Of a DNA stretch of 21,345 nucleotides, positions 1 to 6,445 are shown one piece after another. The stretch is from a virus. The notes beneath the pieces were generated by a model. It was not told the origin of the DNA, did no database searches, and saw nothing but the letters and a program-made list of their open reading frames with translations. Both the position numbers and the translations under genes were made by a program. How positions within the stretch are numbered: the stretch's first letter is position 1; every line of letters starts with the position of its first letter. The stretch is taken from the IMG/VR virus record IMGVR_UViG_3300017940_000174, positions 1 to 21,345 of that record. The stretch is one strand, 5' to 3'.

Positions 1-503
1 CCCAATATGCCCTTTTTCTTCAAGCGTTCTTCCAAAGAGCCCATCTTTTCCTCCAGGCCGCTTAACCTTCCTTCTATTTCTACGGCATGATTAAAATAGC
101 GGATATTTCTTTCAAGGGCGTCTGCCGCCTGGCGGTTTCCGCTTAAAAGCACCTTTTTAGCCATCCTCAGCAATTCATTGACCACACCCCTGGCATCATC
201 GAGTCCTCCCGGCATTTCCGGAAGATTGTACCCATAGGCCGGTTCCGCACTCTCGCCCTCCGGAGGAGAGCCATAAGGATCGCCTTCGCCGCTTACGAGC
301 CAATTTATATTTACATTAAATGTATCACGAATGCGTAACAGATGCTCGTGAGTTGGAAACCTTCCATTCACATATCCAAACAAGGTGCTGGGCGGGATCC
401 CGGCCATCCTCGCGAAGATAGTGGGCTTCCCATTGGCTTTTTCGCCGATCAATTGCAAAAATCTTTCAATAAATTCTGCGTTCGCTTTTTTTTCTGTTGA
501 CAT
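1..503 (-). CDS. Phage repressor, XRE/CI-type HTH (3' end outside window)
   Basis: Read from the reverse complement: ATG at 503-501, open through base 1, so at least 167 residues with the C-terminus missing. It is the only leftward gene and diverges from the early operon, the usual place of the Mu-like c repressor. The N-terminal ~65 residues are a helix-turn-helix of the phage CI type: a segment GKPTIFARMAGIPPSTLFGY (about 25-44), then an RIRDTFNVNINWLVSGEG stretch, whose NWLxxGEG ending is typical of that family. A linker rich in Pro, Gly and Glu follows, then an Ala/Arg/Leu/Glu-rich predicted helical or coiled-coil part (about 110-165), probably for oligomerisation. No Ser-Lys peptidase S24 domain is visible in the part present. 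Inferred role: it maintains lysogeny by binding operators in 504-564. The exact family is unconfirmed. Confidence 0.85.
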   Translation of the reverse strand, partial: MSTEKKANAEFIERFLQLIGEKANGKPTIFARMAGIPPSTLFGYVNGRFPTHEHLLRIRDTFNVNINWLVSGEGDPYGSPPEGESAEPAYGYNLPEMPGGLDDARGVVNELLRMAKKVLLSGNRQAADALERNIRYFNHAVEIEGRLSGLEEKMGSLEERLKKKGIL

Positions 504-546
504 CTCGTTGGGCACTTGCGTAAGATTGTCTACACGTTGACAGACA
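496..546. promoter_or_regulatory. Candidate operator region between repressor and early operon
   Basis: The 61-bp gap between the divergent genes holds GTTGACA twice in direct orientation (496-502, overlapping the repressor start, and 536-542). It also holds an inverted repeat TGTCT (527-531) / AGACA (542-546) with a 10-bp spacer. Repeated half-sites between divergent regulators fit repressor/Ner binding. I do not see a convincing paired -35/-10 on either strand, so promoter positions are not called. Confidence 0.4.
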
Positions 547-564
547 GAATGGAAGATACACGAA

Positions 565-1020
565 ATGACGCTCAGCGCAACTAAAAAAATCGGACATTCC
601 GGGCGCCAGCTATCCATGCGCGACCTCTTATCCCTCGATCCCGTAGATGCCTTAAAAGTTGCCATCCAGGAAGCCATAAAGGGCTGTTCGTTGTCTCGGG
701 CCCAGATCGCCGAGGACATGAACCGGCTGGCGAAAAAAGCCGGTATCATCCATGAGGGCCGAAGCGACTGCATAACTGAAGCGATCCTGGATAAATGGGC
801 CGCCCGGGGATCAAAAACCCACCAGATACCAGCTCGATATATCCTGATTCTGTGCATGATTACCGATTCCATTGCTCCGATTGAGGCGATTTTACCGCCC
901 GGCCACCAGATCATATCCGGGGAAGAGATCGCTTGCCTGAAATGGGCTCAAATAGAGAAAGACCGCAAAAGATTAAACCGGGAAAGCCGCAGGATCGCGC
1001 AGGAAGCGGGGATCGAATGA
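565..1020 (+). CDS. Early phage regulatory protein, putative HTH
   Basis: 151 residues, first gene of the rightward operon. A central segment around residues 41-105 (SLSRAQIAEDMNRLA, then ITEAILDKWAARGS, then IPARYILILCMITDSIAPIEAIL) matches the style of a small regulator often found beside ner and transposase genes in Mu-like prophages. In that style a helix is followed by 'lDxW', a Pro-Ala-rY motif and a 'fC.iTgs..p...l' helix. The C-terminal 40 residues are charged and probably helical. The stop overlaps the next start (ATGA at 1017-1020), so the two are translationally coupled. Inferred role: DNA-binding early regulator, analogous in position to a CII/Cro-like factor. Recognition is by pattern only. 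Confidence 0.7.
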   Translation: MTLSATKKIGHSGRQLSMRDLLSLDPVDALKVAIQEAIKGCSLSRAQIAEDMNRLAKKAGIIHEGRSDCITEAILDKWAARGSKTHQIPARYILILCMITDSIAPIEAILPPGHQIISGEEIACLKWAQIEKDRKRLNRESRRIAQEAGIE

Positions 1021-1250
1021 AGTCAATAAGCATAAAAAAATGGCTTTTAGAGAAAGGCCTGACGCAGGCCGACATAGCCAGAAGCCTAAACGTGTCCAGG
1101 TCCCTGGTTGGCAAGGTGATCAAGGGTGAGCGTCAAAATAGCCAGGTGATTCACGAACTCAGATTGAAGGGATGTCCGGAGAAATATCTTGGCCGGCAGC
1201 GGGCACGAGCTGCTGGGCAGAATGGACAAGGGAGGGAGCTAAAAAGATGA
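1017..1250 (+). CDS. Ner/Cro-like small HTH regulator
   Basis: 77 residues from the ATG at 1017, which overlaps the upstream stop. A longer upstream start at 933 in this frame would run through the previous gene and is unlikely. Residues about 6-38 are a clean XRE/Ner helix-turn-helix: IKKWLLEKGLTQADIARSLN, then VSRSLVGKVIKGERQNSQVI. A basic Arg/Lys-rich tail follows. In Mu, Ner is a small early repressor that shuts down early and repressor transcription; the position directly after the divergent promoter region fits this. The stop overlaps the next start (ATGA at 1247-1250). Confidence 0.75.
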   Translation: MKSISIKKWLLEKGLTQADIARSLNVSRSLVGKVIKGERQNSQVIHELRLKGCPEKYLGRQRARAAGQNGQGRELKR

Positions 1251-1543
1251 CTGCAGGCTATAAGCGGATCGCGGCGGTAAAGACCACGTTTGAAATCCTT
1301 GAATACCTTTCGGACCATCCCGGTCCGGTATCGCAAAAAGAGATCGGCATCGCATTGAAACTCCCCTACGGCACGGTCATGAGTCACGTTGCGACGCTTT
1401 GCGACGGCGGCTACCTGGTCCAGGCCGGCGACGGCATCCGGATCGGGCCGCGCATGTCCGTATTCTGGCTGAAGATGAAGGCGCACGTTGAAATGAAACG
1501 CGCGACGATCGAGCAGGCCCTGAGCGTTCTGGGCGGGATCTAG
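1247..1543 (+). CDS. Small winged-helix protein, IclR N-terminal-like
   Basis: 98 residues. The ATG at 1247 was chosen because it overlaps the upstream stop and has a GGGAGGGAG Shine-Dalgarno a few bases ahead; the longer frame from 1172 lies inside the previous gene. Residues about 7-60 look like the IclR-type winged helix: AAVKTTFEILEYLSDHPGPV, then SQKEIGIALKLPYGTVMSHV, then a GYLVQAGDGIRIGP wing. There is no effector-binding domain (full IclR proteins are about 250 residues), so it is a stand-alone DNA-binding module. Inferred role: third early regulator of the prophage. A Mor/C-type late activator is not seen anywhere in the window, so this protein is one candidate for a regulator outside the Mu scheme. 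Confidence 0.75.
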   Translation: MTAGYKRIAAVKTTFEILEYLSDHPGPVSQKEIGIALKLPYGTVMSHVATLCDGGYLVQAGDGIRIGPRMSVFWLKMKAHVEMKRATIEQALSVLGGI

Positions 1544-1554
1544 GAGAGAGCAGG

Positions 1555-1662
1555 ATGATTTCTTTATGGCTTGGTTTCCTCTTTTTTGCGGGCTGCTTCA
1601 TATGGATCGCGATTTGTGGCGGGAGAGATGTGGCAGCCAGGAGAAGGGGGAAGCGCGTATGA
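1555..1662 (+). CDS. 35-residue membrane microprotein
   Basis: ATG at 1555 with GGAGAGAG (1543-1550) five bases ahead. The product has one hydrophobic segment at about residues 2-22 (ISLWLGFLFFAGCFIWIAI, then CGG) followed by a strongly basic tail (RDVAARRRGKRV), as expected of a single-span protein with an inside-positive C-terminus. Its TGA overlaps the ATG of the next gene (ATGA at 1659-1662), the same coupling used by its neighbours, which supports it being real. No family recognised. Small membrane proteins in early phage operons may act on the host envelope or exclude superinfecting phage; that is conjecture. Confidence 0.5.
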   Translation: MISLWLGFLFFAGCFIWIAICGGRDVAARRRGKRV

Positions 1663-3041
1663 AAGGCAATCCCAGCGTTACCCAATATGAAAGTGAAGCA
1701 GTGAAGTGGATCCGCTATTGCTCTGTTTCTGATCTGAATTGGGCAGGCGCCTTGAAGAGGCTGAGCGATAAAGAGATTTTCTACTGCATTGAATGGGATG
1801 GAAGGGTGACCGCGCAGAAAAAGCTAAGGGCCGAGGCGATGAGGCGGGGATTAGGAGTCGAGCTGGTGAGGCGCGAGGCCAGTGTTCACGCGGATTGGAA
1901 GCTTCACAATACGAGAAATAGTTGGACCCGCGAAAGCGAGGGCCAATCGGCGTTTGTCGCTGAAGCCGGAGGTGGGAAATATTTTCTGACTTTCAAGAGC
2001 AGGACCAGTGCGAGCAGGACGATCGGACGAAGTTTTATGTCGGCCGGGGAGGCAATGCGGAGAGGGGACGAGCTGCTGGATTCCGGCCTGCGCCGGAATG
2101 ACGGCAGCGACGAAGGCCGGAATGACGGGACTGATGAAGTTATCGATATTGAACCGGAGGGCAAGGAAATGAAACAAAATCAACGGCCTGAAGTGGCCGC
2201 AATCGACGAGGCTTATAGCCTGGGTAAAAAACATGCGACCGCAGAGCAGGCATCGGAAATGTTGGAATCGGCGGTGTTCGCAAGCGAAGCCATCGGGAAA
2301 GTAAAAGCGGCGGAATTCAACATCAAAACCAACGAGTTGCTCAAGTATGTCACCATTTACCAAGTCAAGCAGAGCAAGGAATACCGGGAAGGTGGACAGA
2401 CCTGGGTGGATTTTTGCCGGAGCATCGGAGAGCCGGTAAGAACCGTGGACCTCATTCTTGGTGAATTAAGTCCTCTTTTCACGCAGATTTCGGCAAAACA
2501 AGCCGAAATTTTAGGCATGCCATTAAGTAAAATCAGGTTCTTGGGCCGATCCGTTTCGGCAAATCTTGCCGAAATTTCCGAAAATGCCGTGGTTATAGGC
2601 GACCAGAAAATCGAAATCATTCCCGAGAACAAAGAAGATATCGAAGCGGCGATCGACATGATGAAGGAAGGCCGCGAAAAAGAGCGTTCGGATCATGAAA
2701 AGGAAGTCGCGCGGCTGAAGAAGCGGGCCGAGAACGCGGCGTCAGAGGAAACCAACTCCCTGACCGTGGAACGTGATGCCCTGGTGAAGGAACTCGCGAG
2801 ACTCAAGGTTTTCGATCCGGAGGGCAAGGATATCACCTGGTCCGTCGAGCAGATCAAAAAAATCAAGGAAGCGGCCCTCGAGTTCGTGCGCCTGTGCAGC
2901 AAATTCATTTTGGATGACCGGCTAGAGGGGGAAATAGTGCTCCAGGCCGAGGTCGAGAAATGGCAGGACGTTTGCCGGAATGCATTGAGCGATCTGCGCA
3001 AAAGCTGGAACGAAAGGTTTGAGAGCAATTTCGGGGAATAG
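1659..3041 (+). CDS. Early phage protein; apparent in-frame fusion of two genes across a repeat
   Basis: 460 residues from ATG 1659 (ATGA overlap, AGAAGGGGG ahead). The first ~140 residues are a small soluble domain (KWIRYCSVSDLNWAGALKRL; a later SFMSAGEAMRRGDELL segment). Residues 141-157 are encoded by a palindromic repeat (2078-2128). A second protein then appears to begin at an internal ATG, residue 171 (base 2169), with its own GGAGGG. This second part (290 residues) has an N-terminal helical domain, a GQTWVDFCRSIGEPVRTVDL motif like proteins that sense or bind DNA ends or plasmids, and a Lys/Glu-rich coiled coil at about 335-385. I do not recognise the precise family. The likely reading is two adjacent genes whose separating stop was lost when the repeat entered. 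Both forms may be made. Confidence 0.65.
   Translation: MKGNPSVTQYESEAVKWIRYCSVSDLNWAGALKRLSDKEIFYCIEWDGRVTAQKKLRAEAMRRGLGVELVRREASVHADWKLHNTRNSWTRESEGQSAFVAEAGGGKYFLTFKSRTSASRTIGRSFMSAGEAMRRGDELLDSGLRRNDGSDEGRNDGTDEVIDIEPEGKEMKQNQRPEVAAIDEAYSLGKKHATAEQASEMLESAVFASEAIGKVKAAEFNIKTNELLKYVTIYQVKQSKEYREGGQTWVDFCRSIGEPVRTVDLILGELSPLFTQISAKQAEILGMPLSKIRFLGRSVSANLAEISENAVVIGDQKIEIIPENKEDIEAAIDMMKEGREKERSDHEKEVARLKKRAENAASEETNSLTVERDALVKELARLKVFDPEGKDITWSVEQIKKIKEAALEFVRLCSKFILDDRLEGEIVLQAEVEKWQDVCRNALSDLRKSWNERFESNFGE
2078..2128 (+). repeat. CCGGC-CTGC-GCCGG hairpin repeat, in frame
   Basis: TTCCGGC (2081-2087), loop CTGC, GCCGGAA (2092-2098), then TGACGG, followed by a partial second copy (GGCCGGAATGACGG, about 2115-2128). 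The copy at 3231-3257 has CCCCGGC/GCCGGGG instead: two base pairs have changed on both arms, which preserves the stem. It encodes DSGLRRNDG and keeps the reading frame open. Confidence 0.8.
2155..2171 (+). promoter_or_regulatory. Internal ribosome binding site and start within the 1659-3041 frame
   Basis: A GGAGGGCAAGG purine tract precedes ATG 2169 at normal spacing, just after the in-frame repeat. It would start a 290-residue protein (2169-3041) independent of the upstream domain. Confidence 0.5.
2487..2574 (+). repeat. Two nearby perfect stem-loops inside the early coiled-coil gene
   Basis: Stem 1: ATTTCGGC (2487-2494) / GCCGAAAT (2502-2509), 7-nt loop. Stem 2: TTTCGGCAA (2554-2562) / TTGCCGAAA (2566-2574), 3-nt loop. 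Both share TTTCGGCAA. They encode the repeated peptides ISAKQAEI and VSANLAEI. They could be binding sites or simply a duplicated helical motif. Confidence 0.6.
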
Positions 3042-3046
3042 AAGCA

Positions 3047-3142
3047 TTCACCACAGAGGCACAGAGAGCACAGAGAGATTCAAGGCAAAAATCAAAAGCG
3101 AAGAGCAAAAGCGGACCACGGATCACGCGGATAATCACGGAT
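3047..3142 (+). repeat. 9-bp period array (TTCACCACAGAGG type) plus CACGGAT array
   Basis: Five bases after the 3041 stop, TTCA is followed by three 9-bp units (CCACAGAGG, CACAGAGAG, CACAGAGAG). After an AGAGCAAAAGCG linker, a second array of CACGGAT units with about 9-10 bp spacing (3115-3142) leads directly into the AGGAG ribosome binding site of the next gene. The gap holds no other signal. Confidence 0.85.
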
Positions 3143-3153
3143 AGGAGCAATTG

Positions 3154-3534
3154 ATGGGCGGGAAATTACAATGCGAGTGCGGACGGATTGTTTATTGGGA
3201 GCCATGCCCGAAGTGCGATGAGGAAAGCCCGGACCCCGGCCTGCGCCGGGGTGACGGGGAAGCGGGGAGCGGAGAGCGAGAAGCCACGAAAAATCTGAAA
3301 AATTTTAAGCCTTTATTTTCCGGATGCACCAAGAAGCAAGAGAAGAGTGTGAAGGTTTGGTGGCGCGATCAAATTAATCCAAACGCGGGCGATTTCAATT
3401 CATCAAAGAAGACTGCAGCCGCAAATCCAAGAGCAGTGCGGCCGCCTGGAGCGCGAGGCATTAACGAAAGAGTTGCGGCAATCAGAAAGACTTTTGCGGG
3501 CGCGGCCTATTCACGGGGGAGCATTCGGGGATAA
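3154..3534 (+). CDS. Zinc-ribbon small protein, repeat-invaded and possibly frameshifted
   Basis: 126 residues from ATG 3154, chosen over TTG 3151 because AGGAG (3143-3147) is then correctly spaced. The N-terminus has a treble-Cys ribbon: CECGRIVYWEPCPKC (about residues 7-21). Next come a PDPGLRRGDGE peptide from a hairpin repeat and a four-unit 7-bp array (3257-3284), both in frame. The remaining ~80 residues look low-quality. Another frame (3353-3574) gives a convincing charged helix (QEQCGRLEREALTKELRQSE) that ends inside the transposase gene, so the original gene may have been longer and later frameshifted. Function unknown; it sits immediately upstream of the transposase. Confidence 0.5.
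   Translation: MGGKLQCECGRIVYWEPCPKCDEESPDPGLRRGDGEAGSGEREATKNLKNFKPLFSGCTKKQEKSVKVWWRDQINPNAGDFNSSKKTAAANPRAVRPPGARGINERVAAIRKTFAGAAYSRGSIRG
3231..3257 (+). repeat. CCCCGGC-CTGC-GCCGGGG hairpin repeat, in frame
   Basis: Stem 3234-3240 / 3245-3251 with CTGC loop and TGACGGG tail. Second copy of the element at 2078-2128, with compensatory changes in two stem pairs. Confidence 0.8.
3257..3284 (+). repeat. 7-bp period array, GGGAAGC type, four units
   Basis: Units GGGAAGC, GGGGAGC, GGAGAGC, GAGAAGC: exactly 4 x 7 = 28 bp, abutting the hairpin repeat. In frame within the zinc-ribbon ORF (GSGEREA). Confidence 0.8.
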
Positions 3535-3539
3535 CCGGC

Positions 3540-5135
3540 ATGGCTTTGGCGGATTCGATAAAAGCTCAGATTAGATCGGAATGGCTGGCCGCTCAAAACG
3601 GGGCCAGGTCCGGCATTATCGCCCGATGGGCGCAGACGGTCGGATGTTCGTATCAATCACTCTACAGGACGCTGGATATCGGGCGTAAGCGGTGCGGCGA
3701 GAGAAAGATATGCGGAATCGAAGACGCTGCGGCGCTGGTCGCCCAAATCAAGAAGCGCCCCCCCAAAGACGCCGGCGAAATCGCAACCGACCAGGCTGTC
3801 GAGCTCGCGATTGCAAACGGGATCATCCCGGAAGAAATGGCGGACGTATCCATCGGCACGTGGAACCGGATCATGCGCGAAGACGGGCTGTCAAAGAAAA
3901 GCCGGCGCGTGCAGCGCTTCCAGGCCGAATATCCCAACCAGCTCCATCACGTCGACGCGAGCACATCGGCCTTTTTCTACATCCACAGGCAGGAAGGCGA
4001 CGAATACATTCTGCGCATGCACGGCGGATCGGCGCTCGGATACAAAAACAAGCCGGTGCCTATCAGGCTCCGGCCCTGGGTCTATGGACTGACCGATGAT
4101 TATTCCGGGTATCACCTTGCCCGCTATGTTGCCGCCGCCGGCGAATCGCTTGCCGACAATCTCCAGTTTCTAAGCTGGGGTTGGAGTTTCAATGATGACA
4201 AACCGTTTTTCGGGATCCCGGACAGGATCAAAGCCGACCAGGGGCCGCTCATGAAGGGCGATGCGTCCCGCGAATGGCTGGACCGGCTGGGCGTCGAGCT
4301 CGACGGGTCCACTCCCTACGAAAAGGAAGCCCACGGCAAAATCGAGCGGCCCTGGCGGACCCTTTGGGGACGATTCGAACGGGTATTCTTCGCAGAGGCG
4401 GACTGGCGGAAATTCGAAATAACCATGTCGGAGCTGCAGCGACGCTTCCGCATCTATCAGAATACTTATTACAACATGCTGCCGCACCGCTACGAGCCGG
4501 GAATAACGCGGCTCGATGCCTGGCGTCGGATAAATACCCTTCGCGGCGGCGCCGTCGCGATGCCGGAAAACGCCATTGCCACTGCAGCCAGGCGTCACAT
4601 TCGCACCGTGAGCATGGATGGATGCATTTCCTTGGACGGCACGATCTACGAAGTAAAAGGGCTGCATGACGCCAAAGTGCGCGTCTACGAAGGAATATTC
4701 GAAGACCGGCTCGTCGTGGAGGATATCGCTACGGGCGAAAAATACGAAACGAGGAAATTCGCGCCGGCCAAGCTGGATGATTACCGGCGCGAGAAAGATA
4801 CGCCTCATCAGAAAGCGGTCAAGGCGGCGGAGGACCTGGTGATGAGGAACACACTGTATGGAGGAGTGGGAAGCGAGGAGCGGGAAGCGGGAAACAAAAA
4901 GGTTACGCGGCTGCCGACACGGATTCGGGAGCGAAGAGAGATCAGCAATCCCCTGGGCGTAGATTCGTATGGGTCGATAGAAGCGGCGATGAGGGAGTTC
5001 TTGAACATATGCCCGGTGCGGCTGACGGCAGAGGACCGGGCATCCGTGCGGGAACTCATTGTAGAGAACGGGCTGAACAGAGCATTTGTAAGGGAATTGG
5101 CGCTGGAGGTACAGGCAGAAAGCGCAAACAACTAA
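3540..5135 (+). CDS. MuA-like DDE transposase
   Basis: 531 residues, start ATG 3540 six bases after the upstream stop. It catalyses strand transfer for integration and replicative transposition of the phage genome. Residues about 24-50 form a helix-turn-helix (IIARWAQTVGCSYQSLYRTL). The RNase H-like core carries the DDE triad: D139 in LHHVDAST, D233 in IKADQGPLM and E269 in GKIERPW, 35 residues after the second Asp, the classical D35E spacing. A C-terminal beta-barrel-like part follows (SMDGCISLDGTIYEVKGL). Shorter than Mu A (663 residues), in line with many Mu-like relatives. Residues ~443-452 come from a 7-bp repeat array near the C-terminus, which lies in the region expected to contact the MuB-like ATPase. 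Followed by a MuB homologue after one small ORF, as in Mu. Confidence 0.95.
   Translation: MALADSIKAQIRSEWLAAQNGARSGIIARWAQTVGCSYQSLYRTLDIGRKRCGERKICGIEDAAALVAQIKKRPPKDAGEIATDQAVELAIANGIIPEEMADVSIGTWNRIMREDGLSKKSRRVQRFQAEYPNQLHHVDASTSAFFYIHRQEGDEYILRMHGGSALGYKNKPVPIRLRPWVYGLTDDYSGYHLARYVAAAGESLADNLQFLSWGWSFNDDKPFFGIPDRIKADQGPLMKGDASREWLDRLGVELDGSTPYEKEAHGKIERPWRTLWGRFERVFFAEADWRKFEITMSELQRRFRIYQNTYYNMLPHRYEPGITRLDAWRRINTLRGGAVAMPENAIATAARRHIRTVSMDGCISLDGTIYEVKGLHDAKVRVYEGIFEDRLVVEDIATGEKYETRKFAPAKLDDYRREKDTPHQKAVKAAEDLVMRNTLYGGVGSEEREAGNKKVTRLPTRIRERREISNPLGVDSYGSIEAAMREFLNICPVRLTAEDRASVRELIVENGLNRAFVRELALEVQAESANN
4868..4895 (+). repeat. 7-bp period array, GGGAAGC type, inside transposase gene
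   Basis: Units GGGAAGC, GAGGAGC, GGGAAGC, GGGAAAC: 4 x 7 = 28 bp. In frame, encoding about ten residues (GSEEREAGN) between the catalytic part and the C-terminal helices of the transposase. Confidence 0.8.
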
Positions 5136-5149
5136 GGGATGAAGGGTGT

Positions 5150-5271
5150 TTCACCACAGAGGCACAAAGGTCACAGAGGAAGAGCAAAAGAGCATAAGCG
5201 CGGGGAGCTGAGCTCCCCACACCCCGCAGGACCGGCGCGCGTGCATTCCGCACGCGGCCGGGCAGCCGGCG
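5150..5271 (+). repeat. Composite element: 9-bp array plus GC-rich multi-hairpin, copy 1
   Basis: Three 9-bp units (CCACAGAGG type), an AAAAGAGCATAA linker, hairpin 1 GGGGAGC (5202-5208) / GCTCCCC (5212-5218), ACCCCGC, hairpin 2 CGCGTGC (5238-5244) / GCACGCG (5250-5256), then GGCCG...GCCGGCG. It fills the gap between transposase and the small ORF at 5293. The second copy (6660-6796) keeps the order and both stems with different bases. Confidence 0.85.
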
Positions 5272-5292
5272 AAGCGCATAAAGGATGAAATC

Positions 5293-5490
5293 ATGGACTC
5301 ATATATCATCGAGATTGGCGGCATGCGTTGTGAGGTTGAGCCAATGCCCGAGCCAGATTTTGAGATTTTCCAGTTAAATAAAGAGACTATTGAGCTTCAA
5401 TTTTCAAGATTGTTCATGCGGGAAGTCAAGGCATGGGCGCATCGAGTCTGTAAGCAGGCCTATTTCTTTTATTTGGCCGGGGAGCATTGA
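5293..5490 (+). CDS. Small protein of unknown function
   Basis: 65 residues, ATG 5293, with AAGGA 7 bases upstream at the edge of the composite repeat. The sequence is acidic at the N-terminus (IIEIGGMRCEVEPMPEPDFE) and becomes basic and aromatic (MREVKAWAHRVCKQAYFFYL). It has no signal peptide or clear membrane span. It lies between the MuA-like and MuB-like genes, where Mu has nothing. I recognise no family. Codon use looks less GC-rich than in the flanking genes (for example AAT, TTT, TTA), which may indicate a separate origin. Confidence 0.55.
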   Translation: MDSYIIEIGGMRCEVEPMPEPDFEIFQLNKETIELQFSRLFMREVKAWAHRVCKQAYFFYLAGEH

Positions 5491-5497
5491 TGTCTTC

Positions 5498-5524
5498 TTT
5501 CGCGGCTTCGCGTCTTCGCGTGAA
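5498..5524 (-). repeat. 8-bp period array (CGCGAAGN), right-arm orientation
   Basis: Reverse complement reads TTCACGCGAAGACGCGAAGC and onward: three 8-bp CGCGAAGN units after TTCA. It is followed by ATCTTTTAAAAGGAGG, the ribosome binding site of the MuB-like gene. Confidence 0.8.
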
Positions 5525-5551
5525 ACAAATCTTTTAAAAGGAGGTTTTTAG

Positions 5552-6445
5552 ATGAGCAACAAATTGGAAATTCTTTCGTTGTTCGGTTTTGAGCGGGACC
5601 CCTTTTCGAATTATGTCATCGAGACGGCCGATATGGCCAGGGTGAAAAAACTGGTTTTGATGGCGTGCGCGGCGAGGGCGCAGATCTCGATTGTCGGAGA
5701 TCGCGGCATAGGAAAAACGCGGGCCGTGAACGCGGTCCTCCGGGAGATGAAAACGGCAAAAATCGTGAGGATACTGAGCCCGGACAAGTCACGGATAACC
5801 GCAAGCGACATCCAGGAAGCGCTGCTCATCGAGCTCGCGCCGGCTGAAAAGATCCGGCAGGACCGTGAAATCCGCGTACGGCAGCTCCGAAAGATACTGG
5901 GCCAGGCTTCGCAAAAAGGGCCGGTCATTGTGGTGCTCGAAGAGGCGCACAGGCTGCACGGGAACACGCTCCGGAGCTTAAAAAATCTGAGAGAACTCGA
6001 CTGGATGGGCGAAACGCATCTTTTTACCGTTATCCTGATCGGGCAAAGCGATTCGACTCAGAATATCGGCTTGAGCGAAGTGCGGCTGCGGACTGAAATC
6101 GTTCCCATGCACGGACTCACTCAGGCTGAAATCACCGCTTATATCGGTGCAACAGTCGGCAAAGTTTTTTCCGAATCAGCGATTAAAGCCGCCTCGAGTA
6201 TCCAGGATGCACGCAATTATCTCGACCTCCACGAGATCCTTGTCCGCGCCATGTCAAACGCTCTGGCTGCGGGCCGCGAAGATGTCCTGCCCGAGGACCT
6301 GGCGGAATTTTTGGCAGAGGCGACCAGGCGCCGATCCACAGTGATTGCTGCCGCAGATCAGGGGAAAGCCAGCAATGCATTACGGTCAGTTTTGAATCGC
6401 AAGCGAACGGAAAACGGACAGCAGGGGACGGCGAAAACAGCATGA
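5552..6445 (+). CDS. MuB/TniB-like AAA+ ATPase (transposition activator)
   Basis: 297 residues, ATG 5552 with a strong AAAAGGAGG. Walker A GDRGIGKT (49-56), Walker B VIVVLEEAH (125-133), sensor-1-like LIGQ (162-165) and a C-terminal helical lid with RTEIVPMHGLTQAEITAYIG (about 178-198) identify it as the AAA+ class of MuB, TniB and ExeA. In Mu, the ATP-bound protein coats target DNA, selects insertion sites, stimulates the transposase and provides target immunity. Length is near Mu B (312 residues). Its stop overlaps the next start (ATGA at 6442-6445), so the following gene is coupled to it. Family assignment is secure; details are inferred from Mu. Confidence 0.93.
   Translation: MSNKLEILSLFGFERDPFSNYVIETADMARVKKLVLMACAARAQISIVGDRGIGKTRAVNAVLREMKTAKIVRILSPDKSRITASDIQEALLIELAPAEKIRQDREIRVRQLRKILGQASQKGPVIVVLEEAHRLHGNTLRSLKNLRELDWMGETHLFTVILIGQSDSTQNIGLSEVRLRTEIVPMHGLTQAEITAYIGATVGKVFSESAIKAASSIQDARNYLDLHEILVRAMSNALAAGREDVLPEDLAEFLAEATRRRSTVIAAADQGKASNALRSVLNRKRTENGQQGTAKTA

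Noticed and set aside
2905-3150. Minus-strand ORFs with peptides such as CALCASVV or FVVKAL across repeat regions
   Set aside because: These arise because the 9-bp arrays lack stop codons on both strands; they have no Shine-Dalgarno and oppose well-supported genes.
3692-4099. Overlapping forward ORFs inside the transposase, and long minus-strand ORFs such as 4170-4808
   Set aside because: Shadow frames of a GC-rich gene with an intact DDE transposase; compositionally Arg-rich or unlike any fold.
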